From a virus, in IMG/VR virus record IMGVR_UViG_3300043119_000867, positions 1 to 28,383 of that record: a DNA stretch of 28,383 nucleotides; one strand, written 5' to 3'. The position numbers and the translations under genes were made by a program. The notes under the pieces are model-generated. The model was not told where the DNA came from. It made no database searches and saw only the letters and a list, made by a program, of their open reading frames with translations. Positions 1 through 9,005 of this stretch are shown here, piece after piece (position 1 is the first letter of the stretch; each line of letters starts with the position of its first letter).

Positions 1-90
1 GGGGTCCGAATGCTCGCAGCCAAAATGAGGGGGCGGGGTGCAGTTTTTTTCTGTCATTTGACATCGGGGCTGAGGGGTGAGGCACCGGAA

Positions 91-786
91 ATGACACAGG
101 CGCGCAAAAAAGCAGGGGAGGGGGGCGAGGTGGAACTGTTTCCCGCGGCGGTGCCGGGGAAGAGGAATTGGGAAGAGCTGGCGGCGATGTATGGGAAAAG
201 CGTCCGCACGCTGAAGCGTTATGACCAGGATGGCCGGGAGTCTGGAGATCCGCCTGTTTTGGAGGAGCCTGGGAAAATGCGGGAGTGGTGGCAGAAGCAC
301 ATGAAGCAGCAGGTGCCGCCGTGGTTGCTGAAGGCGGAAAAGAATTTTTCGGTGCCTGCGGAAGAAGAGGTGTTGGTCGATGTGCCGCCGGATGAGACGG
401 ATGAAGATCCGGAGGAGGTGGAAGTGCTGGCGGATGAGATGGGGCTGGAGAAGACTTTGGAACGGTTGGCGAAAATGGAAGTTCGGCTTTCCCGGTCGGC
501 TTACAAGCCGGGGCAGACGAAGGCGTGGCTGGATACGATTTCGCGGATGGGGACGGTGGCGGAAAAGCTGCGGGTGGAGGCGGAGCGGCTGGGGAAACTT
601 TTGCCGAAGGACAAGGTGGAGGAGGCGATCCATGCGTTCCATGGTCCGATTGAGCGGGAGATCCGGTTGCTTTATCGTTCGATGTGCACGGTGCTGGGGA
701 TTCAGCCGACGCCGGAAAATGAAGCAAAGTGGAATGAGGAAATCGACAGCCTCTTCCGGCTCTTCGGGGAGGAGGTGCTGCGGTGA
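91..786 (+). CDS. Terminase small subunit (Nu1-like)
   Basis: Probable DNA-recognition subunit of the packaging motor. An ATG at 91 gives 231 residues. An upstream in-frame ATG at 10 would add 27 residues that look non-coding, and a purine-rich GAGGGGTGAGG lies before 91, so I chose 91. Near residues 23-48 is a helix-turn-helix-like stretch (NWEELAAMYGKSVRTLKRYD) typical of Nu1-type small terminases. It is followed by an acidic segment and a charged helical region that could mediate oligomerisation and contact with the large subunit. The stop overlaps the GTG start of the large terminase (GTGA), which implies coupled translation. Function rests mainly on position before a clear GpA-type terminase plus the N-terminal HTH. 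The family-level match is my inference. Confidence 0.75.
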   Translation: MTQARKKAGEGGEVELFPAAVPGKRNWEELAAMYGKSVRTLKRYDQDGRESGDPPVLEEPGKMREWWQKHMKQQVPPWLLKAEKNFSVPAEEEVLVDVPPDETDEDPEEVEVLADEMGLEKTLERLAKMEVRLSRSAYKPGQTKAWLDTISRMGTVAEKLRVEAERLGKLLPKDKVEEAIHAFHGPIEREIRLLYRSMCTVLGIQPTPENEAKWNEEIDSLFRLFGEEVLR

Positions 787-2597
787 TTTACGATTCGCAG
801 GTTGTGACGGATTGGGTGAGCGGGGTTTTGCGCGGGATTTACCAGCCGGAGCCGAATGAGGAAATCTGGGAATGGGCGGAGCGGACGCTGAAGATTCCAT
901 CGACAGAAAACGAAGAGAAGGCGGGGATGTATTGGAGGCTTGAGGATTCACCCTACGTCAAGCCGTTCATGGCCTGGCTGAAGCGGCCGGGGAAGGGGGA
1001 GTTCTGGATCCGGAAATCTTCACAAGTCGGAATCACCATGGCGGTGCTGATCTGCATCTGCTGGATGATCGTTCACCGGCCGGGGAATGTGGCGTATGCC
1101 ATCGACTCGATCGATGAGGCGCGGAAAATTTCCCGCACCCGGCTTCAGCGATGGATCAACGACAACCGCCTGCTGGATTCGATCAATGAGGAGTCCGATG
1201 CGCTCAACAACCTGACTTATTACTTCCGGGGCATGACGGTATACATGCTCGGGGCCTTCTCGAAAGGGGGCTGGGCAAACAAGTCGATCGTGCTTTTCAT
1301 CCTGGACGAGCTCGACAAGCACCCGTTCATTGAGGGGGAAGGGACGACGACCGATCTGGCCCGTGAGCGGTGCAAGCGTCCGAAGAACGCAAAGATCATT
1401 GGATTTTCCACGCCTGGGGAAACGGGGCAGATCACGGCGGAGTGGAAATCCGGTACGCAGGAGGAGGTGCGTTTTCCGTTCCCGTGCTGCGGGCATGTCC
1501 AGGCGCTGAAGTGGGATAACTTCGTTTTCGGCACTAAGGAATTCAAGGATCTGGCAGGTGATTACGACCTTGAGGTGGTAAATCGCGATGCCTATTTCAA
1601 GTGTGAGCTGTGCGGGGGGCGGCTTGTGGAGCAGCAAAAGCGCAAGGCGATGCTGGATTGCGATAATTTCCCCACCAATCCGAAGGCGGTTCCGGCCAAG
1701 CGGTCGATGCACCTGTGGGATGCTTACTCGAATTTCGTCACGTTCGGGCAAATCGCGCTTCAGTGGATTCACTCGCAGGGCGATGTTACGAAGATCGAAC
1801 GCTTCATGCGCGGGGTGCGCGGGGAGGATTACGAAAAAGAAGGCCGGGCTCTGAAGCACCAGGACATTCTGGATTGCCGCGGTGCTTATGAGCGCGGGAC
1901 GGTGCCGTTCGTGCCGGTCGAGATTTATCAAGCGATCGACATCCAAGGCGATGTGCAAAAAGCGATCAAGCTGGCGGTGGATTCCAGGGGTTCGCTTTAC
2001 GTGGTGGACTGGTATGTTTCGCTTGTTCTGAGTGAAGCGGTGGAATGGGCGCTTGAACCGATCATCGGGCCAGACGGTGCGGAGTATTTCGTCACCGCCG
2101 GGTTGATTGACGAAGGCCATCGGAAGAAGGACGTTCGTGAAATCTGCTTCGACACGCTGGAAGACTTCGGCGCGCTCGGGCGGGTGGGATTTTTTCCGGT
2201 CAAGGGGGCTGCTTCCTCCCAAGTCCGCGAAACCATCGGCACTTCGCTTCAGTGGGTAGCCGGAGAAGATGAAATCTTGCTCTACCGAATCGCGGAAGAT
2301 CAGTTCAAGTGGCAGCTGCTCAAGTTGATCAACGACCACTGCAAGCACACACGGAAAAAATCCGGCGAATCTCCTCCACCTGGGCTGATCTGGTTCCCGG
2401 CGGATTGTGATGACGATGCGGATTTCGTGATGGAGCTTTGCAACGAGCGGCCAGTCATGAAGAAAAACGCATTCGGGCGGGAGAAATGGGAGTGGGAAAA
2501 GCTCGGGCCGAATGACTTCTGGGACTGCATCAAATACACCTTGGCCCTCTGGATGATCCGTCGCCCGGATCTGGTCAAAGCGGGACTCTGCCGGTGA
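783..2597 (+). CDS. terL: Terminase large subunit, GpA family
   Basis: ATPase-nuclease that cuts concatemeric phage DNA and pumps it into the prohead. The 604 residues compare with about 640 for lambda gpA. Visible motifs are a variant Walker A at 78-85 (KSSQVGIT, with the lysine at the front as in lambda KSARVGYS), a Walker B at 171-176 (LFILDE), and a motif III-like GFSTPGETG at 208-216. Two cysteine pairs typical of the GpA family lie at 235-236 (CCGH) and 274-277 (CELC). A nuclease-domain start around 385-390 (IDIQGD) resembles the first catalytic aspartate block. The start is GTG at 783, overlapping the small-terminase stop. The family assignment is confident. A cos-type packaging mode is plausible from GpA membership, but no cos site was identified. 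Confidence 0.95.
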   Translation: MIYDSQVVTDWVSGVLRGIYQPEPNEEIWEWAERTLKIPSTENEEKAGMYWRLEDSPYVKPFMAWLKRPGKGEFWIRKSSQVGITMAVLICICWMIVHRPGNVAYAIDSIDEARKISRTRLQRWINDNRLLDSINEESDALNNLTYYFRGMTVYMLGAFSKGGWANKSIVLFILDELDKHPFIEGEGTTTDLARERCKRPKNAKIIGFSTPGETGQITAEWKSGTQEEVRFPFPCCGHVQALKWDNFVFGTKEFKDLAGDYDLEVVNRDAYFKCELCGGRLVEQQKRKAMLDCDNFPTNPKAVPAKRSMHLWDAYSNFVTFGQIALQWIHSQGDVTKIERFMRGVRGEDYEKEGRALKHQDILDCRGAYERGTVPFVPVEIYQAIDIQGDVQKAIKLAVDSRGSLYVVDWYVSLVLSEAVEWALEPIIGPDGAEYFVTAGLIDEGHRKKDVREICFDTLEDFGALGRVGFFPVKGAASSQVRETIGTSLQWVAGEDEILLYRIAEDQFKWQLLKLINDHCKHTRKKSGESPPPGLIWFPADCDDDADFVMELCNERPVMKKNAFGREKWEWEKLGPNDFWDCIKYTLALWMIRRPDLVKAGLCR

Positions 2598-2622
2598 CTT
2601 TTGACATGCGCCATTTCTCTGA

Positions 2623-2925
2623 ATGGCGGACGAACGATTATTGGCACCCATCCGGCGCTTCTGGGACAAGGCAACTGTTGAGGCTGCTTATCAGAAGATC
2701 TTCGAGGCGTTTCATGGGCGGCTGGAATCCGTCACCGTCATCGTTGGCAAAAATTCCGAGTCAGAAGGTGCCCAAGCCCAAGTGGTGGTGAATTCCGAGG
2801 ACTATCTCAAGTGGATGGAGGCCTTGGAAGTCCGCCTTCAGGAATATCAGGAAACCGCCGCTGGCCAGGTGCCCATGTCTGACACCGAGCACGTCAACTT
2901 TCGCAACCGCTACACCCGTTCATGA
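2623..2925 (+). CDS. gpW-like head-tail joining protein (putative)
   Basis: A 100-residue protein between the large terminase and portal, exactly where lambda gpW sits. It is largely helical by composition. The N-terminus begins MADERLLAPIRRFWDKATVE, the middle carries a short beta-prone part (ESVTVIVGK), and the C-terminus is arginine-rich (NFRNRYTRS). Lambda gpW is 68 residues, so this one is longer. The assignment rests on position and size more than on a clear motif. The ATG at 2623 lies 16 nt after a TTGACA element. An alternative frame starting at 2594 is shorter and lacks protein-like character. Its stop overlaps the portal start (ATGA at 2922), so the two are probably translationally coupled. 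Confidence 0.55.
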   Translation: MADERLLAPIRRFWDKATVEAAYQKIFEAFHGRLESVTVIVGKNSESEGAQAQVVVNSEDYLKWMEALEVRLQEYQETAAGQVPMSDTEHVNFRNRYTRS

Positions 2926-4454
2926 TTAAAAAACGCCGCCGCCGGATGCAAGAGACATCCACTTTTCAACAAGCTCCAGCACCGAGCCAGCCCATTGCCT
3001 TGTTTTCCGGGTACGATGGTGCGAACTGGTCCGAGGCCCGCGGCGAAATGTGGTGGCCTACTCTCGATGCGCGCTACGAACTCGACTCCTTTTCCCGTGA
3101 GGAAATCCTCCGGCGCATTCACTGGCTGAAGGCGAATTTCGGTTTCATCCGTGGTTTGATTCGGAACTCTGCTGACTTGATCGGTTGGCAGACGCCTCAA
3201 GGGCAGAGTGATGATGAAATGTGGGATGACGAGGCAGAGGCCTATTTCCGCGATTGTTGCTACGAGGCCGCCGCGTTCGATGTGGCGGGCAAGTTCGACT
3301 TCGAGGACGCCCAGCCGATGCTCATGCGCGAATCGCTGACAAATGGCGACATGCTCACCGTGCTGACCAAGTGGAAAGACGGATCTCCCCGAGTGGCGTT
3401 CTACGCTACTAGCCAACTCCGCAATCCTCCTAACCCCGGCCCCTCATGGCGGGATGGCATTCAATTCACTTCCACCGGGCGACACATGGCCTATGGGGTC
3501 AAAGATTCCTCCACCGGGAAAGTCACGGTGATACCGGCCGGTTCTTGCATTTACTTCGGGGAGTTTGACACTCCCGGCGAGGATCGTCCTGTGCCACCGC
3601 TTGCCCACGGCGTCAATCATGCGCATGACATCACGGAGGTCTTTGCGTTCACCAAGCAAGGCATCAAGTCCGCTTCGCTGCTGGGTGCCGTCCGGGAAAA
3701 AACAGCGGGTGCCACTCCTCGCGCGAAACAAGGCCTTACCGGAGCCCCGCGCACTGTCACCGATGCTTCGGGAAATCGTTTCAAGGTGGCGGATGTTTGG
3801 AGCGGTGCGCAAATGCCCGAGCTCGATCCCGGCGAGAGCATCAAGCTCCTCCATGACGACCGCCCAAGTCAGAACGTCATGGATTTCGTGCGCACGCTGA
3901 TCCGGGACATTGCGATCGGCTGGGGGCTTCCTCCTGAAGTCGTTTGGGAAATGCTCCGCATGACGGGCCCAGGTGTTCGCTTTGTGATGGACGTGGCGGA
4001 CCGCTGGATCAAGTGCCGGCAGAAGCGTCACCGTATCTGGGTGAAAAGAGTCTGGCGCTACGTCATCGCGACGGGGATTCAAAATGGAGATCTGCGCCTG
4101 CCAGCGGTTTCTCCGAAGACTGGCCGCGAAAAGTGGTGGGCCGTCAGTTGCACCTCTCAGCGGAATCTCACCATCGATCGCGGGCAAGTTTCTCGCGCCA
4201 AGCTTGAAGAACTTTCCGCCGGAGTTTCCACGCTTTCCGACTGGGAGGAAATGGACGGTCGAGATTGGAAAGACCGGGGCAAGCAGCGGATTCGAGAAGT
4301 AGCCTGGCTCAAGGCTGAGTGTGAAGAAGCTGGCCTCACCTACGCCGAAGTTTTCCCGCCGCGCCAAGGTGCTGCCGCTCCTGTTGTTTCCGATGATGAA
4401 CCTCCCACCAAGGGAAAACCCGCTGAAAACGACACCGACGAAGACGAAGAATGA
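2922..4454 (+). CDS. Portal protein (lambda gpB-like)
   Basis: A dodecameric ring at the capsid vertex through which DNA enters, and the head-tail attachment point. The 510 residues compare with about 533 for lambda gpB. The N-terminus is very basic (IKKRRRRM), followed by a segment typical of this family, with SGYDGANWSEARGE at 29-42 and an arginine-rich IRGLIRNSADLIGW helix soon after. The central part (RTLIRDIAIGWGLPPEVVWEM) resembles the conserved wing/stem region of gpB-type portals. The C-terminus is strongly acidic (DNDTDEDEE-like), as is common for portals. It sits between gpW-like and S49 protease genes and shares 4-nt overlaps with both. Portal identity is strong from combined position, length and sequence style. 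Confidence 0.88.
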   Translation: MIKKRRRRMQETSTFQQAPAPSQPIALFSGYDGANWSEARGEMWWPTLDARYELDSFSREEILRRIHWLKANFGFIRGLIRNSADLIGWQTPQGQSDDEMWDDEAEAYFRDCCYEAAAFDVAGKFDFEDAQPMLMRESLTNGDMLTVLTKWKDGSPRVAFYATSQLRNPPNPGPSWRDGIQFTSTGRHMAYGVKDSSTGKVTVIPAGSCIYFGEFDTPGEDRPVPPLAHGVNHAHDITEVFAFTKQGIKSASLLGAVREKTAGATPRAKQGLTGAPRTVTDASGNRFKVADVWSGAQMPELDPGESIKLLHDDRPSQNVMDFVRTLIRDIAIGWGLPPEVVWEMLRMTGPGVRFVMDVADRWIKCRQKRHRIWVKRVWRYVIATGIQNGDLRLPAVSPKTGREKWWAVSCTSQRNLTIDRGQVSRAKLEELSAGVSTLSDWEEMDGRDWKDRGKQRIREVAWLKAECEEAGLTYAEVFPPRQGAAAPVVSDDEPPTKGKPAENDTDEDEE

Positions 4455-5311
4455 AATACCCGCGCATCGCTTCCCATCTCTACTCAGCGCCTTGGCAGAT
4501 TCTTCCCGCCAAGTTTCAGGAAATCACTGTTGCTTTTGAGTCGGCGCGCGGTGCCACCGGCTCCACGCCGGAAATGGCTGCTTCTGATCCGGTGGGGCCT
4601 ATCGGTTACGATTGGATTGAAGACAGGGTGAAGCTCCTGCACCCTCAAGTGGAAACCTTCGGCCCCGTTGCCCTTGCCCGCGTGCACGGTGTCACTGGCC
4701 GTCGCCTCTCACAGCTCGCCATGCAGTGCGGAGGTTTCGATACCGGCCTATTCGAGCAGCAGCTGGAAAACATCCGGGACGATGACAGCATCCGCACCCT
4801 CGTCATCGACTTCGATACCCCCGGTGGCATGGCGGCCGGCGGCATGGAGACTGCCCAAGCCATCCGAGCCGTGGCGGATTCCGGCAAGCGCGTCATCGGC
4901 TACGCCTCCGGCATGTGTTGCAGTGCGGGATACTTCCTCGCCTGTGCCTGCGATGAATTCCACGCCCACCCCGCCTCCATGGTCGGCAGCGTTTCCACGA
5001 TCTGGGCCATGGTCGATAGCTCCAAGGCATGGGAAAAGAACGGGCTGGAGCTCAAGCTCTTCGCAACCGGTATCTACAAAGCCACCGGCTACCCCGGCAA
5101 GGCCATGACTCCCGAGGAAGAGGCAAACTGCTGGAGCGTGGTCCGTCCGCTCGATGATGAATTCAAAGGCTTCGTCTCCTCCCGCCGTGGCCTGACTCCG
5201 GACCTCATGCAAGGGCAATGGTGGGATGCCAAGTTCGCCCCCGCGAACGTGGTCGATTCTACCTCTTTCCAGAAACTCTCCTCCGTTTTGGAAGCCGCCT
5301 TTCAACTTTGA
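4451..5311 (+). CDS. S49-family prohead protease (lambda gpC-like)
   Basis: A serine protease of the SppA/ClpP fold that matures the prohead. The 286 residues contain the family core: VIDFDTPGGMAAGG (118-131, oxyanion/substrate segment), then YASGMCCSAGYFLA (151-164) with the probable nucleophile Ser158, and FATGIYKATGYPGK (204-217) with the probable catalytic Lys210, giving a Ser-Lys dyad. The ATG at 4451 overlaps the portal stop. Lambda gpC is longer because it includes the nested scaffold (Nu3). Here the protein ends soon after the protease domain, so a nested scaffold is unlikely. A separate scaffold-like gene is found 5 kb downstream at 10421. The following gene begins only 6 nt after this stop. 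Confidence 0.92.
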   Translation: MKYPRIASHLYSAPWQILPAKFQEITVAFESARGATGSTPEMAASDPVGPIGYDWIEDRVKLLHPQVETFGPVALARVHGVTGRRLSQLAMQCGGFDTGLFEQQLENIRDDDSIRTLVIDFDTPGGMAAGGMETAQAIRAVADSGKRVIGYASGMCCSAGYFLACACDEFHAHPASMVGSVSTIWAMVDSSKAWEKNGLELKLFATGIYKATGYPGKAMTPEEEANCWSVVRPLDDEFKGFVSSRRGLTPDLMQGQWWDAKFAPANVVDSTSFQKLSSVLEAAFQL

Positions 5312-5317
5312 TTTTCC

Positions 5318-6385
5318 ATGAAACTTTACTTCGATCTCGACTCTCGGCAACTTGTGCACCCACCAGGCCAAGCAGGCATCTTACGTTCGGTTTCATTCAT
5401 CCGTGGCGACGTGGATCCTTTGGAACTGCATTTTCAAAGTGATGACACTGATGTTTCCGATGTAACCAACATCGTCGCAGTGATCAAGCAAGCACCAGGA
5501 GAAGTTTCGCCAGCGCTGGCGGTTTGCCAGGAGTGGGATGAAGTCGAAACGGCTTATGTTGGAGAATTCAATCTCAATGGTGAAGCTCTAAACACCCTGA
5601 TTGACGATAAAACTTCGATTTCCTTGCTTTTTGAAGTGACTTGTTTCCACGAAGGACTTGGGCCGATCACCAGCGCGGCGATCAAGTGCACCGTCAAAAA
5701 TGATCTCTGGCGTGATAACGATGAAACTCCAACTCCTTTGCCAGCGCCCATTGGAACGACTGCTCCCACTGAAGAAACTCTCGGCCCTCCATACATCCGA
5801 GTAAACGGAGGAAAAGCTTATATCTTGAGTGATGGAGAATGGAGCCAATGGCCGCTTCAAAACTTGGGCGACACATGGGATGGAACCATTCTAACCACCA
5901 TTCCAAGAGTGCTCTACGTGGTAAGTAGTGCCGGCACCGCTGAAGTCAACGGCACTTATGCCGTTTGGTATCAAGACACTATTGTTAGGGAATATCGCAA
6001 ATTCCCATTTGCCAGCGAGTTTCCCAAGATCACTCACGATCTCGACGGGGATGAAGCATTCATCCGAACCACCGGAGACGTTGACAGATACCAAGCAATG
6101 TCGGTCGATCTGCTCGAAGATGCGACATGGTTCACAGGCGGCCCGCTTTCCGGCGCCACCCCCGTGCCAACGATCGCGCTTGCTGGCGTCTCCCCTGAAG
6201 CCGTTGGGGAAACGGTCATTGTCAACCACACCGACGGCAGCAAAACCGAATGGGGCGCAGTCTCAAGAACCGAGTGGCTCCCCCGCACCGCAGGCATCAT
6301 CTACAACCGCACTGAATCCCAGTGGGAGCGCACGTTTATTTCCGCTGGAACCATCCAAACCGAAATCCTTCCGAACCAATCATGA
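5318..6385 (+). CDS. BppU-like baseplate/tail fibre protein (putative)
   Basis: A 355-residue protein whose first 125 residues read like the N-terminal domain of upper baseplate proteins (BppU): a short beta start, then SVSFIRGDVDPLELHF (25-40), and repeating beta strands including ISLLFEVTCF. This is followed by a proline/threonine-rich linker (TPTPLPAPIGTTAPTEET, about residues 137-154) and a beta-rich distal half. In known phages such a domain anchors receptor-binding proteins to the baseplate. Its stop overlaps the start of the SGNH-hydrolase fibre gene (ATGA at 6382), so the two may form one adsorption device. It lies unexpectedly inside the head module. The BppU resemblance is by eye, so other fibre-anchor folds are possible. 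Confidence 0.5.
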   Translation: MKLYFDLDSRQLVHPPGQAGILRSVSFIRGDVDPLELHFQSDDTDVSDVTNIVAVIKQAPGEVSPALAVCQEWDEVETAYVGEFNLNGEALNTLIDDKTSISLLFEVTCFHEGLGPITSAAIKCTVKNDLWRDNDETPTPLPAPIGTTAPTEETLGPPYIRVNGGKAYILSDGEWSQWPLQNLGDTWDGTILTTIPRVLYVVSSAGTAEVNGTYAVWYQDTIVREYRKFPFASEFPKITHDLDGDEAFIRTTGDVDRYQAMSVDLLEDATWFTGGPLSGATPVPTIALAGVSPEAVGETVIVNHTDGSKTEWGAVSRTEWLPRTAGIIYNRTESQWERTFISAGTIQTEILPNQS

Positions 6386-8565
6386 AATATCTAGTATTAC
6401 TCCTCGCTTTTGTCGCTTCTGTTTCTGCCGAAACCGGAACCGTGAATCCCACAGGCGGCGGGATCTCAAACCCAAGTTTTCGGAATGCGGTCTTGCCAGC
6501 CCAGTCCACGCACAGCGGCAAATTTCTAACCACGGATGGCACGAATTCTACTTGGGCGAATGTCACCAGCGACCTAACATCCGGCCCCGTCACATCCAGC
6601 GGCGGGGTTTCGGCCATTGCGGACGGGGCTTTGACAGTTGCTAAAACCAGCGGACTCGAAACGGCGTTAAATGCAAAATCGCCGCTCGATGTTCAAGCCA
6701 CGAGCGATGCTATCAATTCCCAGCCATGGTGCATGGCTAAAATTAGCGCGTGGAATTCGTCATCTTCGGTGCCGCTCAGGGGGATGTTGATTGGAGATTC
6801 GCTTTCGGATACGGGTGGTAATTTTGGGCTGGGGCCATTTATGGCGTCTGCCGGGGTGATCGGGCTTCAGACGTTTAACACTTCGGGAACTGTGACGAAC
6901 CACACTTTGCCAAACAGTGGCCGCCCGGATATCTGGATAAACGGGAGAGGAACGACGTTCGCGATTGGGTCTTCGGCGGAATTCACGTTGGTGGGGGCTG
7001 CGAACGGCAATGTTCGGGGAGATCGGGCGTGCATCGGTTACATCGCGGGGCCGGGGAAAGGGGCGTTTGATTTGCAGTATCAGGCAAATGGCGCAGGTGC
7101 GTGGACTACTTTGGCAAACATTAATACGGCGAACGCTTCTACCATCGGAGTATGGGCAACGTATAACTTGCCGCTTACAAATTTTCCGTTTTACCGACTG
7201 CGAGTGACGAATGTGACGACCGGGATCGTGGAGCTTGCACCGCTTACTGGCATTTACAACTCGACGGGTGGAGGGGTGATTTTGATGCCTTGCGGGATGT
7301 CTTCCGGGCTGGATTTGGCAACTCATGTGGCATCGACGCCGGATGCGGTTTTCACGCCGCTTTGGACGGGGCTTTCGCCTGATTACGTGGTGTCCATCTG
7401 GGCTGATGCTGGTTCTGAATGGGAGTCAGGCGGGGCCTTCCGAACGTTTTACGCTCGTGCGAATGCGGCAAAGTCGCAGACGGACTGGATTCAGATTTCT
7501 CGCAATCCGAGCTATGAGGCGTATCTCTCGGGATACCCATCGTGGGTGACGGCTACGGCCTATACGGCGGGACAATTTGTGCTGCATGAGGTATCGGGGG
7601 GCGTTTTCAAAAATTACCAGTGTTTGGTAAATCACACGTCCGGGGTTTCGACGGTGCCAGGCACGGGTGCTTCATGGGCTACGGTGTGGTCGGAATACTA
7701 TTCACCATCAGCGGAGGTGGCATCTGTGGCGGTGGCAAATGCTCAGGCGGCAGCGCAACGCGCATGGGCGCTTTCCACACGGCACACTTTTCTAAATGGC
7801 CATGAGATCCATGGTGGAAGTTACAGCGTGGCAAATGGTAGAGGACTGATGAACGACTTGGTCCACCTTTCCCCGGCTGGAGCCACGCACAGAAACGCAA
7901 CGCTCTGGCCTAAGCTTCCGCTCGGTCAGACATTCCTCGGCGGTGGTCTAAAAACCGGCCAGAATGTTAACGTGATGGGGCAAAACCTTTCGGCTTCGAA
8001 CATGTTTACCCAGCCGATTTCATTTTCTCAACCTATCGAGATGATCGGAACGGGGGGGGAATACAGGTTGGCGGACCAAGCGGCTCCACTGGACGGGGCG
8101 CGGATTGGTCGTGTTTTCAACACCTCCAGAGGGCTTAATTTTTTAATGGGGACCACACCTTTGCTGACCCTGAGCGGGGCAATTGATGGGACGGCGGGGA
8201 TGTATCCCGGCTTCAATAATCTGCCTTTGGGGTCGAACTTGCTTCGATACTCCGCGACGTTGTCCGGGCTGAATACCGGCATTACTACCAAGACTTCCGC
8301 TTACACGGCAACTTCGTCTGATCACACCATTCTTGGTGATGCTACGAGCGGGGCTTTCGACATCACGCTGCCAGCCGCCGCATCACACCCTGGCCGCATC
8401 TACAACATCAAAAAAACCGACGCTTCTGGTAATGCAGTGTCGATCAACCCGAACGGGTCGGAATTGATTGATGGATCAAGCACAAGCCTTGCGATCGGCA
8501 CTCAATGGGCTGGCAAAACCATTCAGTCCAACGGGACGAGCTGGTTCGTCATCGGTTCATTCTAA
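6382..8565 (+). CDS. Secreted-type SGNH (GDSL) hydrolase with CBM-like insert and fibre C-terminus
   Basis: The start at 6382 overlaps the previous stop and gives 727 residues beginning with a Sec-type signal peptide (MKYLVLLLAFVASVSA, likely cut before Glu17). An SGNH esterase core follows: MLIGDSLSDTG at 135-145 with nucleophile Ser140, and NDLVHLSPAG at 491-500 supplying Asp492 and His495. Between them are a beta-rich insert (about 190-300) and, at about 386-440, a CBM5/12-like chitin-binding module (WVTATAYTAGQFV, YQCLVNHTS, W at 432). The C-terminal 75 residues (GDATSGAFDITLPAAA, then SINPNGSELIDG) match a common fibre tip domain. The likely role is binding and deacetylating a surface glycan during adsorption, or acting on the envelope. 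A signal peptide on a fibre-like protein is unusual. Confidence 0.8.
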   Translation: MKYLVLLLAFVASVSAETGTVNPTGGGISNPSFRNAVLPAQSTHSGKFLTTDGTNSTWANVTSDLTSGPVTSSGGVSAIADGALTVAKTSGLETALNAKSPLDVQATSDAINSQPWCMAKISAWNSSSSVPLRGMLIGDSLSDTGGNFGLGPFMASAGVIGLQTFNTSGTVTNHTLPNSGRPDIWINGRGTTFAIGSSAEFTLVGAANGNVRGDRACIGYIAGPGKGAFDLQYQANGAGAWTTLANINTANASTIGVWATYNLPLTNFPFYRLRVTNVTTGIVELAPLTGIYNSTGGGVILMPCGMSSGLDLATHVASTPDAVFTPLWTGLSPDYVVSIWADAGSEWESGGAFRTFYARANAAKSQTDWIQISRNPSYEAYLSGYPSWVTATAYTAGQFVLHEVSGGVFKNYQCLVNHTSGVSTVPGTGASWATVWSEYYSPSAEVASVAVANAQAAAQRAWALSTRHTFLNGHEIHGGSYSVANGRGLMNDLVHLSPAGATHRNATLWPKLPLGQTFLGGGLKTGQNVNVMGQNLSASNMFTQPISFSQPIEMIGTGGEYRLADQAAPLDGARIGRVFNTSRGLNFLMGTTPLLTLSGAIDGTAGMYPGFNNLPLGSNLLRYSATLSGLNTGITTKTSAYTATSSDHTILGDATSGAFDITLPAAASHPGRIYNIKKTDASGNAVSINPNGSELIDGSSTSLAIGTQWAGKTIQSNGTSWFVIGSF

Positions 8566-8594
8566 ACCTTTATGTGATATCCACCCACACCCGC

Positions 8595-9005
8595 ATGAAC
8601 GACTTCCAGGAAAAAATCGCATTTGGCCTAGCTGCTGCAACATCCACCATGTTCTCAACTCTGGGAGCGATGTTTACAACAGGTGAAACGCGCTGGGTTT
8701 ACGTCACGTTTGCCGTCAGCACTTTGACCAGCGGATTTCTCAGTCTCATGTGCCGCAAGCCCGAGCAAACCATCCAGCTTACAATCGGCAGATTCGGGTT
8801 TGCCATCCTCGGCGGTATCCTTTTAACAAAGCCAGCAATTCACCACTTCGGGTATTCTCAACTTGCCGAAACCGACATCATCGCGCTCGCCGGATTGTCG
8901 GCGGTTTGTTGCATCGTGACGTTCACCGTGGGAGTCAGCTTGCTATTCCTGCTTGAGAAATCCGCCCCGCAAATTGCTGAAAAGTGGTTTAAGAAATTCG
9001 AATGA
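8595..9005 (+). CDS. Putative holin (multi-pass membrane protein)
   Basis: A 136-residue protein with three to four hydrophobic segments: about 10-28 (FGLAAATSTMFSTLGAMF), 32-51 (WVYVTFAVSTLTSGFLSLM), 64-83 (GFAILGGILLTKPAI) and 94-120 (IIALAGLSAVCCIVTFTVGVSLLFLL). It ends in a short lysine-rich tail (EKWFKKFE), as holins do. The ATG at 8595 starts just before the first membrane segment. An in-frame earlier start at 8505 would add residues lying inside the preceding gene and is less likely. The stop overlaps the next start (ATGA at 9002). It is followed by other lysis-type genes, which supports a holin role. No family-specific motif was recognised. Confidence 0.6.
   Translation: MNDFQEKIAFGLAAATSTMFSTLGAMFTTGETRWVYVTFAVSTLTSGFLSLMCRKPEQTIQLTIGRFGFAILGGILLTKPAIHHFGYSQLAETDIIALAGLSAVCCIVTFTVGVSLLFLLEKSAPQIAEKWFKKFE

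Noticed and set aside
1-90. cos site upstream of the small terminase
   Set aside because: A cos site is expected near here for a GpA-type terminase, but no recognisable cohesive-end symmetry or R-site pattern is visible in the short leader.
1020-2669. A 549-codon open frame on the minus strand opposite the large terminase
   Set aside because: It runs antisense to a clear GpA terminase with intact motifs and its product has no domain-like pattern. Long antisense frames are common in GC-rich DNA with this codon bias.
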